Positions 1-9,607 are shown, counted from the first letter of the stretch. The stretch is 64,000 bases of DNA from Vibrio ziniensis (GCF_011064285.1 NZ_CP049331.1:2356001-2420000), one strand, 5' to 3'. Notes: generated from the letters alone by a model not told the origin. Made by a program: numbers and translations.

Positions 1-802
1 CCTTTTGTGTTTCAACATTGCTATAGCCGAAACCCTGCAAAATCTCTCTCACTGCTGAACCTTGGTCATAACCATGTTCAAACAGTAGCCAGCCATCGTT
101 TAACAAATAATCACGGGCATTGTCACTGATGGTTTTTATGTCTGCCAAACCATTATCGGATGCAACCAACGCACTCTTAGGTTCAAAGCGAACATCACCA
201 ACTGATAGATGCGGATCGTTTTCTTCAATATACGGCGGATTTGAAACAACTAAAGCAAACTTTGTTCCCACGGGTACGGGAGTAAACCAACTGCCGTTCC
301 AAAATGAAACATTGGCAATCCCCAAACGCTCGGCATTTTCTGTTGCAAGCTGCCAAGCTTCTTCACGCAGATCAATCCCAAATACGTTACGTTGTGGGAG
401 CTCTGATGCCAGAGCGAGAGCAATCGCCCCTGTGCCCGTGCCTAAATCCAAAATGTCTCCGTCGATAAGCTGAGCTTTGTCTAACGCAAGTTCCACCAGC
501 CTTTCGGTATCCGGTCTTGGAATCAAAGTGGAAGGAGATACTTTTAACGGCAGTGACCAAAACTCACGCTCGCCAATGATATAAGCAACAGGTTCGCCGG
601 ATTTTCGGCGCTCAATTAACGCGTCAAACTGGTTTTGTTGCTCGGATTGGAGAGTTTTATCTGGCCACGTCAGGAGGTAGGAACGAGGCTTGTCTAATAC
701 ATGGCAAAGTAGCACATTGGCATCAAGAGACGGCGAATCACTGCCGCTCTCGATAAATTGCTCTGTTGCCGCTTTTAAAGCGGCCTCAACGGTTAGCAAC
801 AT
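1..802 (-). CDS. prmC: Release factor glutamine methyltransferase PrmC (3' end outside window)
   Basis: Transfers a methyl group from S-adenosylmethionine to the glutamine of the GGQ motif of release factors RF1 and RF2 in the cytoplasm. I read about 267 codons from the ATG at 802, with the C-terminus running off the left edge of the window. Seen: an N-terminal helical domain, the IPRPDTE motif near residue 94, the SAM-binding glycine loop LDLGTGTGAIA near residues 118-128 and the substrate-binding NPPY signature at residues 188-191. It begins 3 bases after the prfA stop, so it is co-transcribed with its substrate RF1, as in E. coli. Family length is about 285, so only some 15-20 residues are missing. 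Confidence 0.95.
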   Translation of the reverse strand, partial: MLLTVEAALKAATEQFIESGSDSPSLDANVLLCHVLDKPRSYLLTWPDKTLQSEQQNQFDALIERRKSGEPVAYIIGEREFWSLPLKVSPSTLIPRPDTERLVELALDKAQLIDGDILDLGTGTGAIALALASELPQRNVFGIDLREEAWQLATENAERLGIANVSFWNGSWFTPVPVGTKFALVVSNPPYIEENDPHLSVGDVRFEPKSALVASDNGLADIKTISDNARDYLLNDGWLLFEHGYDQGSAVREILQGFGYSNVETQK

Positions 803-805
803 TGA

Positions 806-1894
806 TTAGTTTTGCTCTGCAAGTGCAGCTAACTGGTCTGCCTGATGCTCTTGTAGTACAGGATCGACCAAGGCTTGTAGATCACCTTCCATCACTTCAC
901 TTAGACGGTAAACTGTTAAGTTGATGCGGTGATCAGATACACGGCCTTGTGGATAGTTGTAAGTACGGATACGGTCACTACGGTCACCAGAACCTAATAG
1001 GTTACGACGCGTATCTGACACTTCCGCCGCACGTTTAGCCAACTCAGCCTGAGCAATACGCGCAGCAAGTACTGCCATTGCCTTTGCTTTGTTCTTATGT
1101 TGTGAACGTTCGTCCTGACACTCTACTACTGTACCTGTTGGTAAGTGAGTAATACGGATTGCGGAATCCGTGGTGTTAACGTGCTGACCACCCGCGCCTG
1201 AAGAGCGGAAAGTATCGATCTTCAGATCGCTTGCTTTAATTTCTGGGATTTCCGCTTCTGGTACTTCAGCCATTACCGCAACAGTACATGCCGAAGTATG
1301 AACACGGCCTTGTGATTCCGTTGCAGGAACACGTTGCACACGGTGACCACCTGATTCAAATTTCAGTACGCCGTATGCGCCATCGCCGCTCACTTTCGCG
1401 ATCATCTCTTTGTAACCGCCGTGTTCTGCTTCATTTGAAGACATCACTTCAATGCGCCAGCCTTTCTTCTCTGCAAAACGGCTGTACATGCGGAACAAGT
1501 CACCAGCGAAGATACCGGCTTCGTCACCACCTGCACCTGCACGAATTTCAAGGAAGCAGTTACGGTCGTCGTTTGGATCTTTTGGAAGTAGAAGAATTTG
1601 CAGCTCGTCAGTTAAACGTTCGATTGCCGCTTTCGCTTCTTTCATCTCTTCCTGAGCCATTTCACGCATTTCTGCGTCATCTTCTTTGGTCATCTCTTCA
1701 GCGGCAGCTAGGTCATCTTGAGCTTGCTGATAGGCTTGGAAACACTTAGTGATCTCTTCAAGCTGAGAGTACTCTTTTGATAGAGCACGGAATTTATCTT
1801 GATCACCAATAACCGTTGGGTCACCCAACAGGTGTTGAACCTCTTCATAACGTTCAACAAGAGATTCAAGCTTCACTAAAATCGACGAGTTCAT
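806..1894 (-). CDS. prfA: Peptide chain release factor 1
   Basis: RF1 recognises UAA and UAG stop codons in the ribosomal A site and triggers hydrolysis of peptidyl-tRNA. The 362-residue product has the normal length. Seen: the codon-recognition segment with PAT (inside [14 protein letters not shown], near residue 190) and the catalytic GGQ motif in [14 protein letters not shown] near residue 235, followed by the basic [10 protein letters not shown] segment. It lies between hemA (29 bases upstream) and prmC (3 bases downstream), a hemA-prfA-prmC operon conserved in gammaproteobacteria. The ATG at 1894 follows a GAAGAAAA ribosome binding region. Confidence 0.97.
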   Translation of the reverse strand: MNSSILVKLESLVERYEEVQHLLGDPTVIGDQDKFRALSKEYSQLEEITKCFQAYQQAQDDLAAAEEMTKEDDAEMREMAQEEMKEAKAAIERLTDELQILLLPKDPNDDRNCFLEIRAGAGGDEAGIFAGDLFRMYSRFAEKKGWRIEVMSSNEAEHGGYKEMIAKVSGDGAYGVLKFESGGHRVQRVPATESQGRVHTSACTVAVMAEVPEAEIPEIKASDLKIDTFRSSGAGGQHVNTTDSAIRITHLPTGTVVECQDERSQHKNKAKAMAVLAARIAQAELAKRAAEVSDTRRNLLGSGDRSDRIRTYNYPQGRVSDHRINLTVYRLSEVMEGDLQALVDPVLQEHQADQLAALAEQN

Positions 1895-1923
1895 ATTTTC
1901 TTCTTTAAATTCAGAGTTACAGA

Positions 1924-3183
1924 TTACTGTGAGTCATCAAGACCCAAGCTTTGTCTGATAATGGCAAGTTTTGCCGGTTCACCTAACTCCGCAGCGCTTT
2001 GCATCGCTCGTGTTGGGGTATGAATAAGTTTGTTGGTGAGCTTATTGCTTAGCTCAACCAAAAGTTTTTCTGGATCTCCGCCCGCCGCTAAAGCTTGTAA
2101 GCTTTTAGACAGCAATTCTTCGCGAATATCGTTAGCAGCATTTCGGTAATCACGAATACTGTCTACCGCTTGTAGTGAACGCATCCAGCTCATGAAAGCT
2201 GCACTTTCTTCACTTACAATCGCTTCCGCCTGAATCGCTTCTACTTTGCGCTGTTCAATGTTGCTATCCACAATCGATTGCAAATCATCGACCGAATACA
2301 GATACGCATCGTTAAGATCACCAACTTGCGATTCGATATCACGAGGAACCGCGATATCCACGAACAGCATAGGTTGATGACGACGCTTTTTCAGTGCACT
2401 TTCTACCATACCCTTACCAATTATAGGTAAAGGACTGGCTGTTGAACTGATAACAATATCGGCGAAATGCAGATAATCGGGTATTTCATTTAACGCAATC
2501 ACCTCTGCATTAAACTCTTCAGCTAAACTCATTGCGCGCTCACGCGTACGGTTTGCCACAATAATTCGTTTGCAATGATGACTCGCCAGATGCTTAGCCA
2601 CTAGCTCTATCGTCTCACCCGCCCCAACAAGCAGAACTGTTGCGTCAGATAAAGACTCAAAGATGTGTTTTGCCAATGTACAAGCGGCATATGCCACCGA
2701 GACAGCACTGCCGCCAATCTCAGTTTCAGTCCGAACGCGTTTCGCTACAGAGAATGCTTTCTGGAACCATTTATCAAGCGAAGAGTCCACCGCATTGTTT
2801 TTACGAGAATCAGCGTAAGCTTGCTTTACCTGACCAAGAATTTGCGGTTCACCCAAGATCAGTGAATCCAGACCACAAGAGACACGCATCAGGTGTCGAA
2901 TAGCCGCTTGATCTTCATGAATGTAGAGGCTAGGTTTCAAATCTTCTGGGCTGACGTTGTGAAACTGAGTTAGCCATTCAATCAGTTTGTTCTTACTTGA
3001 TGATTTAACATCACAATAAATTTCGGTACGGTTACACGTCGAAAGAATAACACTTCCGTTAACGTGTGAGTCAGCAGACAACTGGCCAAGTGCCTCAGAC
3101 AACTTATCTGGGCCGAAAGCCACTTTTTCTCGTAACTCAACCGAAGCCGTATTGTGATTGATACCAATAGCAAGCAAGGACAT
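1924..3183 (-). CDS. hemA: Glutamyl-tRNA reductase
   Basis: Reduces glutamate on glutamyl-tRNA to glutamate-1-semialdehyde with NADPH, the first committed step of the C5 route to 5-aminolevulinate and haem. The 419-residue protein shows the catalytic STCNRTEIY motif with the nucleophile at Cys50, the [10 protein letters not shown] segment near residue 115 and a Rossmann NADPH-binding loop ([17 protein letters not shown]) in the middle, then a helical dimerisation domain. It is the first gene of hemA-prfA-prmC and is transcribed divergently from lolB across a 160-base gap that should hold both promoters; I could not assign them with confidence. Confidence 0.96.
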   Translation of the reverse strand: MSLLAIGINHNTASVELREKVAFGPDKLSEALGQLSADSHVNGSVILSTCNRTEIYCDVKSSSKNKLIEWLTQFHNVSPEDLKPSLYIHEDQAAIRHLMRVSCGLDSLILGEPQILGQVKQAYADSRKNNAVDSSLDKWFQKAFSVAKRVRTETEIGGSAVSVAYAACTLAKHIFESLSDATVLLVGAGETIELVAKHLASHHCKRIIVANRTRERAMSLAEEFNAEVIALNEIPDYLHFADIVISSTASPLPIIGKGMVESALKKRRHQPMLFVDIAVPRDIESQVGDLNDAYLYSVDDLQSIVDSNIEQRKVEAIQAEAIVSEESAAFMSWMRSLQAVDSIRDYRNAANDIREELLSKSLQALAAGGDPEKLLVELSNKLTNKLIHTPTRAMQSAAELGEPAKLAIIRQSLGLDDSQ

Positions 3184-3343
3184 CTATCGAGGATTCTCTG
3201 GTAAGAAATGAATTAGGGGCAGAATTTTACTTTATGCCCCTTATGATTGAAAGAGTAACTAGGATTTGTTTTCCCGACTTCGTGATATCAATGATATAGT
3301 GATGCCAATTTCACTCACTTTGCCGCACAAATAACGAGCAATT

Positions 3344-3958
3344 ATGATGATAAAACCGCGTATTCTTCTTACCTTCGCATTTTTGCTGACTTTGTTTGGC
3401 TGTAGTTCTACACCAGAGCCGATTGTTGATGTCGAATGGCAAGCTCATCAACAAAAGCTGCAACAAATTCAAACTTATCAAGTGATCGGCAAGATCGGTT
3501 ACATTTCACCAGAACAACGTGAATCACTAAATTTCCAATGGCAAAAGTCACCGAACCATAGCCAACTTCGTTTAACCAACTTTCTCGGTCAAACCGTATT
3601 AAGCCTTTCTATGGATGCCAATGGCGCAAAAGTGGAGACTTACGATGATCAGAATTTCAGTGCCCCAAATGGCCAGATATTGATATACCAGCTCACCGGA
3701 TTGGATATCCCTATTGACGATCTACAGGACTGGGTGCTCGGTCTTCCTACAAAAGCCGACAATTTTAAGCTTAATGAAAGCAACACATTAGCGTCACTGG
3801 ACAAGACGTCGGGTCGACAAAACTGGCATGTCGATTACACTCGATATAAAGAATTCGATTGGCAAAACGGTAATATTCCTTTACCCGATAGAATGCAGCT
3901 AACGCAGAAACAAACATCTATAAAACTTGTTATCTCTAAATGGATACTTACCCAATGA
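3344..3958 (+). CDS. lolB: Outer-membrane lipoprotein LolB
   Basis: LolB receives lipoproteins from the periplasmic carrier LolA and inserts them in the inner leaflet of the outer membrane. The 204-residue product has a lipoprotein signal peptide with the lipobox LFGC (Cys20), followed by Ser-Ser, which is compatible with outer-membrane sorting. The remaining sequence has the pattern of the LolA/LolB half-barrel, including the [22 protein letters not shown] start and the [19 protein letters not shown] segment near the end. It overlaps the next gene ispE at an ATGA junction, so the two are translationally coupled; hemA lies divergently upstream. Confidence 0.93.
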   Translation: MMIKPRILLTFAFLLTLFGCSSTPEPIVDVEWQAHQQKLQQIQTYQVIGKIGYISPEQRESLNFQWQKSPNHSQLRLTNFLGQTVLSLSMDANGAKVETYDDQNFSAPNGQILIYQLTGLDIPIDDLQDWVLGLPTKADNFKLNESNTLASLDKTSGRQNWHVDYTRYKEFDWQNGNIPLPDRMQLTQKQTSIKLVISKWILTQ

Positions 3959-4863
3959 TTTTTGGCAAAACCGTTTGGCCATCTCCTGCAAAATTAAATC
4001 TATTCCTCTACATTACAGGGCGTCGTGCCAACGGATATCACGAGTTACAAACGCTATTTCAGTTTTTAGACTATGGCGATGACATCACTATCACCGCCAA
4101 TGAAAGCGGCAAAATTGTCCTTACTCCTGAACTTCAAGGCGTAAAAACGCAAGACAACCTGATTTGGAAAGCCGCCATTGCATTGCAACAAAAAACGGGC
4201 TGCTCGTTAGGTGCAGACATTGAGCTCAACAAAATTTTACCTATGGGCGGAGGTATTGGTGGCGGTTCTTCAAACGCTGCGACCGTATTAGTTGCCCTAA
4301 ACTACCTCTGGCAAACCAACCTTAGTGATGATGAACTTGCTGAAATTGGCTTAGCACTTGGTGCTGATGTACCCGTTTTCATTCGCGGATTTGCAGCCTT
4401 TGCCGAAGGTGTAGGTGAAGAATTAACACCTGTTGAAGCTGAAGAAAAATGGTATTTAGTCGTTCGTCCGAATGTGAGCATCGCAACCAAAGATATTTTC
4501 TGCCATCCACAGTTAACCAGAAATACGCCAAAGCGAGCACTGTTAACTCTTCTTGACACTCAATACGAAAACGATTGCGAAAAAATTGTCCGAATGCTGT
4601 ATCCAGAGGTTGATAAGCAACTTTCTTGGCTGCTACAATACGCGCCGTCAAGATTGACAGGTACAGGATCTTGCGTTTTTGCTGAATTTTCGAACGAAAA
4701 CGAGGCAAAAAGTGTTCTGTCCCAACTCCCTGACACTGTCTCAGCGTTTATCGCCCAAGGGCGAAATGTTTCTCCGCTTAAAGAGACACTGGCTGCATAC
4801 CAAACAGCCAACCCCAATCTAATTAAAAACTGGACGCAACCCCGAGGTTTCCACCGTGCCTGA
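3955..4863 (+). CDS. ispE: 4-diphosphocytidyl-2-C-methyl-D-erythritol kinase
   Basis: GHMP-family kinase that phosphorylates CDP-methylerythritol with ATP in the MEP route to isoprenoids. Seen: the [12 protein letters not shown] start motif with the conserved lysine, and the ATP-binding glycine-rich loop [16 protein letters not shown] near residue 97, plus the C-terminal [13 protein letters not shown] motif. I chose the ATG at 3955, which overlaps the lolB stop as ATGA and gives 302 residues. An in-frame ATG at 3940, inside lolB, would add five residues and neither has a clear Shine-Dalgarno sequence, which suits translational coupling. The 3' end overlaps prs. Confidence 0.94.
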   Translation: MIFGKTVWPSPAKLNLFLYITGRRANGYHELQTLFQFLDYGDDITITANESGKIVLTPELQGVKTQDNLIWKAAIALQQKTGCSLGADIELNKILPMGGGIGGGSSNAATVLVALNYLWQTNLSDDELAEIGLALGADVPVFIRGFAAFAEGVGEELTPVEAEEKWYLVVRPNVSIATKDIFCHPQLTRNTPKRALLTLLDTQYENDCEKIVRMLYPEVDKQLSWLLQYAPSRLTGTGSCVFAEFSNENEAKSVLSQLPDTVSAFIAQGRNVSPLKETLAAYQTANPNLIKNWTQPRGFHRA

Positions 4864-5800
4864 TATGAAGCTATTTGCTGGTAATGCCACACCCGAACTA
4901 GCACAACGTATTGCTGAACGTCTATACATTTCTCTAGGAGATGCTACTGTTTCCCGTTTCTCTGATGGAGAAGTTGCAGTACAAATCAATGAAAATGTTC
5001 GTGGTAGCGACGTATTTATCATCCAATCAACTTGTAAACCAACCAACGACAACCTAATGGAACTCGTTGTAATGATTGATGCTATGCGTCGTGCTTCAGC
5101 AGGCCGTATTACTGCTGTTATTCCTTATTTTGGTTATGCTCGTCAAGACCGCCGTGTGCGTTCTGCTCGTGTGCCAATCACTGCAAAAGTTGTTGCAGAT
5201 TTTCTTTCTAACGTTGGTGTTGACCGCGTTCTTACTATCGATCTCCACGCAGAACAGATTCAAGGCTTCTTCGATGTACCTGTAGATAACATCTTCGGTA
5301 CTCCAGTTCTTCTTGAAGATATGAAAGCTCGTGATCTAGAAGATCCAGTGGTTGTATCTCCTGACCTAGGCGGCGTTGTACGTGCTCGTGCAACAGCGAA
5401 AGCACTAGGTGATATCGATATCGCAATCGTCGACAAGCGTCGTCCTCGCGCTAACGTGTCTGAAGTAATGAACCTAATTGGTGATGTTGAAGGTCGTGAC
5501 TGTGTGATCGTAGACGATATGATCGATACAGGTGGCACACTATGTAAAGCGGCAGAAGCTCTGAAAAACCGTGGTGCTAAGCGTGTATTCGCTTACGCTA
5601 CTCACGCAGTATTCTCAGGCAACGCGGCGAAAAACATTAAGAACTCTGTTCTTGACCAAGTAATCATCACTGACTCAATTACTCTGTCAAAAGAAATGGC
5701 AGCAACAGGTAAAGTGACTCAGTTGACTCTATCTACAATGCTAGCTGAAGCAATTCGTCGTATTAGTAACGAAGAATCTATCTCTGCAATGTTTAACTAA
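4856..5800 (+). CDS. prs: Ribose-phosphate pyrophosphokinase
   Basis: Makes 5-phosphoribosyl-1-pyrophosphate from ribose-5-phosphate and ATP, the precursor of purines, pyrimidines, histidine, tryptophan and NAD. The 314-residue product is full length. Seen: the PEL and SDGE motifs of the ATP site, the [16 protein letters not shown] flexible loop near residue 100, and the PRPP-binding signature [19 protein letters not shown] near residue 215. The start is a GTG that lies 8 bases inside the end of ispE and is preceded by a GAGG ribosome binding site. Pyrimidine and purine salvage users upp and purM occur elsewhere in the window. A strong terminator follows. Confidence 0.97.
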   Translation: MPDMKLFAGNATPELAQRIAERLYISLGDATVSRFSDGEVAVQINENVRGSDVFIIQSTCKPTNDNLMELVVMIDAMRRASAGRITAVIPYFGYARQDRRVRSARVPITAKVVADFLSNVGVDRVLTIDLHAEQIQGFFDVPVDNIFGTPVLLEDMKARDLEDPVVVSPDLGGVVRARATAKALGDIDIAIVDKRRPRANVSEVMNLIGDVEGRDCVIVDDMIDTGGTLCKAAEALKNRGAKRVFAYATHAVFSGNAAKNIKNSVLDQVIITDSITLSKEMAATGKVTQLTLSTMLAEAIRRISNEESISAMFN

Positions 5801-5820
5801 ACATTGAAATAACTGCTATA

Positions 5821-5854
5821 AAAGGCGCTTCATCAATGATGAGGCGCTTTTTTT
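5821..5854 (+). terminator. Intrinsic terminator of lolB-ispE-prs
   Basis: A 10-base-pair stem (5825-5834 with 5838-5847, one G-T pair) with a 3-base loop is followed by seven T residues. It sits 20 bases after the prs stop codon. Confidence 0.9.
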
Positions 5855-5952
5855 ATTCCCGATAAGAATATAAGGAAAATCCGAAACTGTTTGTAGGAAC
5901 AGCATTTTGGGTTGAAGTCGCCTTAACTTATCAGTAGTTTTGGTCGCATTTA

Positions 5953-5990
5953 AAAATAAGGCCACCTAGGTGCTAGGCGGCCTTATTTTA
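5953..5990 (+). terminator. Second hairpin with T-rich tail between prs and the SPOR lipoprotein
   Basis: A long near-perfect inverted repeat (about 15 pairs, 5954-5969 with 5973-5988) whose arms carry AAGGCC and GGCCTT is followed by TTTATTGTT. It lies about 100 bases after the prs terminator and 28 bases before the next gene start. It may be a backup terminator, an attenuator of the downstream gene, or the terminator of a small RNA starting in the interval 5855-5950. No obvious promoter or open frame was seen in that interval. Confidence 0.6.
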
Positions 5991-6017
5991 TTGTTGAAGA
6001 AAAAAGTGGAGTAAAAC

Positions 6018-6428
6018 GTGTATAAGATTCTGTCCGTAGCATTAGTCGTTGGTTTAATGGGGTGTACCCCACTTAGTACACATACAGATAACACCCCTGC
6101 ACAATGCGTCGGAGTAATGTCTTCCGAAGACGCTTATGGATATATGGATCCCAACCACTACACAGTCCAAGTACTCGCTCTTAAACAAGAGAAAGACATT
6201 AAAGAATACATCCGTAATATTGACCCGAAACACCCGGTTTGGGTTAACTGGAAAAGCAGTCGCGGAACACAATGGTATGCAGTTACCGCAGGTGACTTTG
6301 CCAGCAAAGATGAAGCTCGTAAAGCCATTGCTTCACTACCTCATGGAGTAAAACAAGCCGAACCATTTGTCATCAGCTTTGCCGAAATGAAACAGAAACA
6401 ACAAACCAACGTGGTAAGAATGCGCTAA
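6018..6428 (+). CDS. SPOR-domain lipoprotein
   Basis: A 136-residue protein with a lipoprotein signal peptide ending in LMGC (Cys16), so it should be anchored in a cell-envelope membrane. Residues about 47-117 match the SPOR fold in pattern: HYTVQVLALKQEKDIKEYI, then GTQWYAVTAGDFASKDEARK, then ASLP. SPOR domains bind denuded glycan strands of peptidoglycan, typically at the division site, as in DamX, FtsN and RlpA. Start is a GTG with GGAG six bases upstream. It stands alone between prs and pth, with hairpins on both sides. The exact role is unknown; a septal peptidoglycan-binding role is an inference from the domain. Confidence 0.75.
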   Translation: MYKILSVALVVGLMGCTPLSTHTDNTPAQCVGVMSSEDAYGYMDPNHYTVQVLALKQEKDIKEYIRNIDPKHPVWVNWKSSRGTQWYAVTAGDFASKDEARKAIASLPHGVKQAEPFVISFAEMKQKQQTNVVRMR

Positions 6429-6474
6429 CCAAGAAGAAAGCATCCATTAGCTTTAAATGCCTACTAATTAGTCG

Positions 6475-6508
6475 AATCCCTTTGAGCCTCGCGCCAAAGG
6501 GATTTTTT
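6475..6508 (+). terminator. Intrinsic terminator after SPOR lipoprotein gene
   Basis: A 10-base-pair perfect stem (6475-6484 with 6495-6504) with a 10-base loop is followed by a T run. It separates the SPOR gene from pth. Confidence 0.85.
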
Positions 6509-6552
6509 GTGCTATCATACTGCGCTTTTTCGTTTCCTAAGGGATCCTAGCT

Positions 6553-7143
6553 TTGAGTCAACCAATTAAACTACTTGTCGGTCTGGCGAATCCTGGCCCG
6601 GAATATTCTAGAACACGACATAATGCTGGCGCATGGGTCGTGGAAGAACTGGCTCGTATTCACAATGTTATATTGAAAAATGAGCCGAAATACTTCGGTC
6701 TGACTGGCCGTATTGTGGTCAATGGCGAAGATTTACGTTTGCTGATCCCAACCACTTTTATGAATTTATCCGGTAAAGCAGTTGCAGCTCTTGCAAACTT
6801 CTACCAAATTCAACCTGAAGAGATCATGGTGGCACATGATGAACTTGATCTCCCGCCAGGTGTTGCTAAGTTCAAAAAAGGGGGTGGGCATGGCGGTCAT
6901 AATGGTTTGAAAGACACCATTAGCAAACTAGGCAACAACAAAGAATTTTACCGTCTTCGGATTGGCATAGGCCATCCGGGACATAAAGATAAAGTCGCAG
7001 GCTATGTGTTAGGCAAAGCCCCTGCTAAAGAGCAGGAGCAATTAGATGCAACCATCGATGAATCGGTTCGTTGCCTCGATATCTTATTAAAAGATGGCCT
7101 AACGAAAGCGCAAAATCGCTTACACACGTTCAAAGCTGAATAA
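6553..7143 (+). CDS. pth: Peptidyl-tRNA hydrolase
   Basis: Cleaves peptidyl-tRNAs that dissociate from ribosomes, recycling tRNA in the cytoplasm. The 196-residue product has the normal length. Seen: the start motif [18 protein letters not shown] with the catalytic histidine, [11 protein letters not shown] near residue 70, the [11 protein letters not shown] segment with the catalytic aspartate and [11 protein letters not shown] near residue 115. The start codon is TTG with an AAGGGA ribosome binding site 8 bases upstream; no ATG in frame would keep the conserved N-terminus. It is followed 10 bases later by ychF, a conserved pair. Confidence 0.96.
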   Translation: MSQPIKLLVGLANPGPEYSRTRHNAGAWVVEELARIHNVILKNEPKYFGLTGRIVVNGEDLRLLIPTTFMNLSGKAVAALANFYQIQPEEIMVAHDELDLPPGVAKFKKGGGHGGHNGLKDTISKLGNNKEFYRLRIGIGHPGHKDKVAGYVLGKAPAKEQEQLDATIDESVRCLDILLKDGLTKAQNRLHTFKAE

Positions 7144-7153
7144 GGTTACAGAC

Positions 7154-8245
7154 ATGGGTTTTAAATGTGGCATTGTTGGTCTACCAAACGTTGGTAAATC
7201 AACACTTTTCAATGCTCTAACAAAAGCAGGTATCGAAGCGGCAAACTTTCCGTTTTGTACTATCGAACCAAACACTGGTGTTGTACCGGTGCCAGATCTT
7301 CGTCTAGATGCACTAGCGAAAATTGTAAATCCTGAGCGTATCCTTCCTACAACGATGGAATTCGTGGATATCGCAGGTCTGGTTGCGGGTGCTTCTCGCG
7401 GTGAAGGTCTAGGTAACAAATTCCTAGCTAACATCCGTGAAACTGACGCGATCGGTCACGTTGTTCGTTGTTTCGAGAATGAAAACATCGTACACGTTGC
7501 AGGTAAAGTATCACCAATCGAAGACATTGAAGTAATCAACTTAGAATTGGCAATGGCTGACCTTGATTCTTGTGAACGTGCTATTCAACGTAACGCGAAG
7601 AAAGCAAAAGGTGGCGACAAAGACGCTAAGTTAGAACTTGTAGCACTTGAAAAGCTGCTACCAGTACTTACTGAAGGCGGCTCGGCTCGCACAGTTGACC
7701 TATCTAAAGAAGAACTAGCAGCCATTGGCTACCTGAACTTCTTAACGTTAAAGCCAACCATGTACATCGCTAACGTTGCTGAAGATGGTTTCGAGAACAA
7801 TCCGTACTTAGATCTTGTTCGTGAGTTCGCGGCAAAAGAGAACAACGTTGTTGTTCCTGTATGTGCAGCTATTGAATCAGAGCTTTCTGAACTAGAAGAC
7901 GACGAGCGCGAAGAGTTCCTAGCAGATATGGGTATTGAAGAACCGGGTCTAAACCGCGTAATTCGTGCTGGTTACGAACTACTAGAACTTCAAACTTACT
8001 TCACTGCAGGTGTTAAAGAAGTTCGCGCTTGGACAATCCCTGTAGGTGCAACAGCGCCAAAAGCAGCAGGTAAGATCCACACAGACTTTGAAAAAGGTTT
8101 CATTCGTGCAGAAGTTGTTGGTTATGACGACTTTATCCAATTTAATGGTGAAAGCGGTGCGAAAGAAGCAGGCAAATGGCGTTTAGAAGGTAAAGATTAC
8201 ATTGTTAAAGATGGCGATGTAGTTCACTTCCGTTTCAACGTGTAA
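7154..8245 (+). CDS. ychF: Redox-sensitive ribosome-binding ATPase YchF
   Basis: Obg-family P-loop protein of the OLA1/YchF group, which prefers ATP over GTP and binds ribosomes; linked to oxidative-stress responses in E. coli. The 363 residues contain the Walker A loop [14 protein letters not shown] near residue 8, the [20 protein letters not shown] switch segment near residue 70, a helical coiled-coil insertion in the middle and a C-terminal TGS domain ([15 protein letters not shown] onward). The usual NKxD specificity motif is replaced by the YIANVAEDG segment, as is normal for this family. It is second in the pth-ychF operon. Confidence 0.97.
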   Translation: MGFKCGIVGLPNVGKSTLFNALTKAGIEAANFPFCTIEPNTGVVPVPDLRLDALAKIVNPERILPTTMEFVDIAGLVAGASRGEGLGNKFLANIRETDAIGHVVRCFENENIVHVAGKVSPIEDIEVINLELAMADLDSCERAIQRNAKKAKGGDKDAKLELVALEKLLPVLTEGGSARTVDLSKEELAAIGYLNFLTLKPTMYIANVAEDGFENNPYLDLVREFAAKENNVVVPVCAAIESELSELEDDEREEFLADMGIEEPGLNRVIRAGYELLELQTYFTAGVKEVRAWTIPVGATAPKAAGKIHTDFEKGFIRAEVVGYDDFIQFNGESGAKEAGKWRLEGKDYIVKDGDVVHFRFNV

Positions 8246-8266
8246 TCTGCAAAATTAACAACTGAA

Positions 8267-8297
8267 CAAAAGCCAACCAACAGGTTGGCTTTTGTTA
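8267..8297 (+). terminator. Intrinsic terminator of pth-ychF
   Basis: Perfect 11-base-pair stem (8268-8278 with 8283-8293) with a short loop and a T-rich continuation, 22 bases after the ychF stop. Confidence 0.88.
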
Positions 8298-8454
8298 TTT
8301 TTCACCCTTAATCATGTGAAAGAAACATCAAAATTTGCTTCTATGCAAAAGTAATAAATCTGTTGTTTTGTTGGCACTTTTTGATCACAAACACGCCTCT
8401 TTGTTTAAAAAAAAGTCGAACGATGAGTTTAAGGCGATTTATTCAAAAAAACTG

Positions 8455-8483
8455 TTGACGCTCTGAGAGCAGATCCGCATAAT
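8455..8483 (+). promoter_or_regulatory. Sigma-70 promoter of the Met-Leu-Gln tRNA operon
   Basis: TTGACG (8455-8460), a 17-base spacer and CATAAT (8478-8483), followed immediately by a GC-rich GCGCACC discriminator. Such a discriminator is the hallmark of stringently controlled stable-RNA promoters. It lies about 55 bases before the first tRNA. The AT-rich tract at 8300-8450 just upstream, with several A runs, could serve as an UP element or Fis-binding region; that part is inference. Nothing else was seen in the interval between ychF and the tRNAs. Confidence 0.85.
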
Positions 8484-8537
8484 GCGCACCGTTCTCAGCA
8501 ATAAGGCAACTTATCTCAGAGAGCAAAATTAGGTAAT

Positions 8538-8614
8538 GGCTACGTAGCTCAGCTGGTTAGAGCACATCACTCATAATGATGGGGTCACAGGTTCGAATCC
8601 CGTCGTAGCCACCA
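8538..8614 (+). tRNA. tRNA-Met(CAU), elongator, copy 1
   Basis: The 77-base gene has a 7-pair acceptor stem GGCTACG/CGTAGCC, anticodon loop ACTCATAA and an encoded CCA end. It is nearly identical to E. coli metT/metU, so elongator methionine rather than initiator or lysidine-type isoleucine. Confidence 0.97.
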
Positions 8615-8653
8615 TTTTCTAAGTGCTTTCATCGAAAGTCTTTAGGAAATAAT

Positions 8654-8738
8654 GCGGAAATGGCGAAATTGGTAGACGCACCAGATTTAGGTTCTGGCGC
8701 CGCAAGGTGTGAGAGTTCAAGTCTCTCTTTCCGCACCA
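8654..8738 (+). tRNA. tRNA-Leu(UAG), copy 1
   Basis: An 85-base class II tRNA with a long variable arm, acceptor GCGGAAA/TTTCCGC, anticodon TAG in GATTTAGGTTC and encoded CCA. Equivalent to E. coli leuW. Confidence 0.97.
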
Positions 8739-8764
8739 TTATTCAGATGAGCAATCATCTCTGC

Positions 8765-8839
8765 AGGTCTATCGCCAAGCGGTAAGGCAGCGGCTTTTGA
8801 TGCCGCCATCCCCTGGTTCGAATCCAGGTAGACCTGCCA
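8765..8839 (+). tRNA. tRNA-Gln(UUG), copy 1
   Basis: A 75-base gene with acceptor AGGTCTA/TAGACCT, anticodon TTG in the loop TTTTGAT between GCGGC and GCCGC, and encoded CCA. A short hairpin (ATGAGCAATCAT type) precedes it, as it does each Gln copy. Confidence 0.97.
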
Positions 8840-8870
8840 CTATTTAATAGTTTCAGTATTTGAAAATTTA

Positions 8871-8899
8871 TTGGAACTCGTAGCGAGTTTGTATTATAT
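8871..8899 (+). promoter_or_regulatory. Possible internal promoter in the tRNA operon
   Basis: TTGGAA (8871-8876), 17-base spacer and TTATAT (8894-8899), or TATATT one base later with an 18-base spacer, in the only AT-rich gap before the second tRNA-Met. It overlaps an AACTCG/CGAGTT inverted repeat. It could start transcription inside the array, but the -10 match is only moderate. Confidence 0.4.
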
Positions 8900-8918
8900 T
8901 GTCTCGCTCAAAAATGAT

Positions 8919-8995
8919 GGCTACGTAGCTCAGCTGGTTAGAGCACATCACTCATAATGATGGGGTCACAGGTTCGAATCCCGTCGTAGCCACCA
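8919..8995 (+). tRNA. tRNA-Met(CAU), elongator, copy 2
   Basis: Same 77-base sequence as copy 1, with encoded CCA. Confidence 0.97.
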
Positions 8996-9055
8996 CTAAT
9001 TCTTAGTTGTTTGCTTATTTCTAATGATTGAGCAAATAACTTTAGATACCGAGAT

Positions 9056-9140
9056 GCGGAAGTGGCGAAATTGGTAGACGCACCAGATTTAGGTTCTGGC
9101 GCCGTAAGGTGTGAGAGTTCAAGTCTCTCCTTCCGCACCA
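9056..9140 (+). tRNA. tRNA-Leu(UAG), copy 2
   Basis: An 85-base gene with the acceptor variant GCGGAAG/CTTCCGC (compensatory change at the seventh pair) and one variable-arm substitution (GCCGTAAGG for GCCGCAAGG). Not followed by a tRNA-Gln. Confidence 0.97.
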
Positions 9141-9165
9141 TTTATCTCGATATCTTAAAAATTTT

Positions 9166-9250
9166 GCGGAAATGGCGAAATTGGTAGACGCACCAGATTT
9201 AGGTTCTGGCGCCGCAAGGTGTGAGAGTTCAAGTCTCTCTTTCCGCACCA
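9166..9250 (+). tRNA. tRNA-Leu(UAG), copy 3
   Basis: Same 85-base sequence as copy 1, anticodon TAG, encoded CCA; followed after 26 bases by tRNA-Gln. Confidence 0.97.
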
Positions 9251-9276
9251 TAATTTAGATGAGCAATCATCTCTGC

Positions 9277-9351
9277 AGGTCTATCGCCAAGCGGTAAGGC
9301 AGCGGCTTTTGATGCCGCCATCCCCTGGTTCGAATCCAGGTAGACCTGCCA
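9277..9351 (+). tRNA. tRNA-Gln(UUG), copy 2
   Basis: A 75-base gene identical to copy 1, encoded CCA. It is followed by a decayed Gln remnant. Confidence 0.97.
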
Positions 9352-9372
9352 TTACAATAAAGATAGTGGTTA

Positions 9373-9428
9373 GTAAGGCTGTTGATGCCCCGTCTATACC
9401 CCTGATTCAGTTCAAGGTAGACCTGCCA
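9373..9428 (+). pseudogene. Decayed tRNA-Gln remnant 1
   Basis: The segment keeps GTAAGGC from the D arm, TTGATGCC around the former anticodon arm, a damaged T arm (CCCCTGATTCAGTTCAAGG) and a perfect 3' acceptor strand TAGACCTGCCA. The 5' acceptor strand and much of the anticodon stem are missing, so it cannot fold as a tRNA. Confidence 0.75.
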
Positions 9429-9510
9429 TTATTTAAGTGTTTTGTTTAAATTACAGATCACTACAACGATTAATTGAAGACCAATATTCAGTTAATCTAC
9501 AGATTAAGAT

Positions 9511-9595
9511 GCGGAAGTGGCGAAATTGGTAGACGCACCAGATTTAGGTTCTGGCGCCGCAAGGTGTGAGAGTTCAAGTCTCTCCTTCCGCACCA
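9511..9595 (+). tRNA. tRNA-Leu(UAG), copy 4
   Basis: An 85-base gene with acceptor GCGGAAG/CTTCCGC, anticodon TAG, encoded CCA. Followed by tRNA-Met rather than Gln. Confidence 0.97.
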
Positions 9596-9607
9596 TTATT
9601 TGTTGTT

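Noticed and set aside
120..473. 117-codon plus-strand frame over prmC
   Set aside because: Antisense to conserved prmC motifs; codon pattern follows prmC.
9042..9251. Minus-strand frames in the tRNA array reading like MVRKERLELSHL
   Set aside because: They are antisense translations of the tRNA-Leu genes, a well-known annotation artefact that repeats with each tRNA copy.
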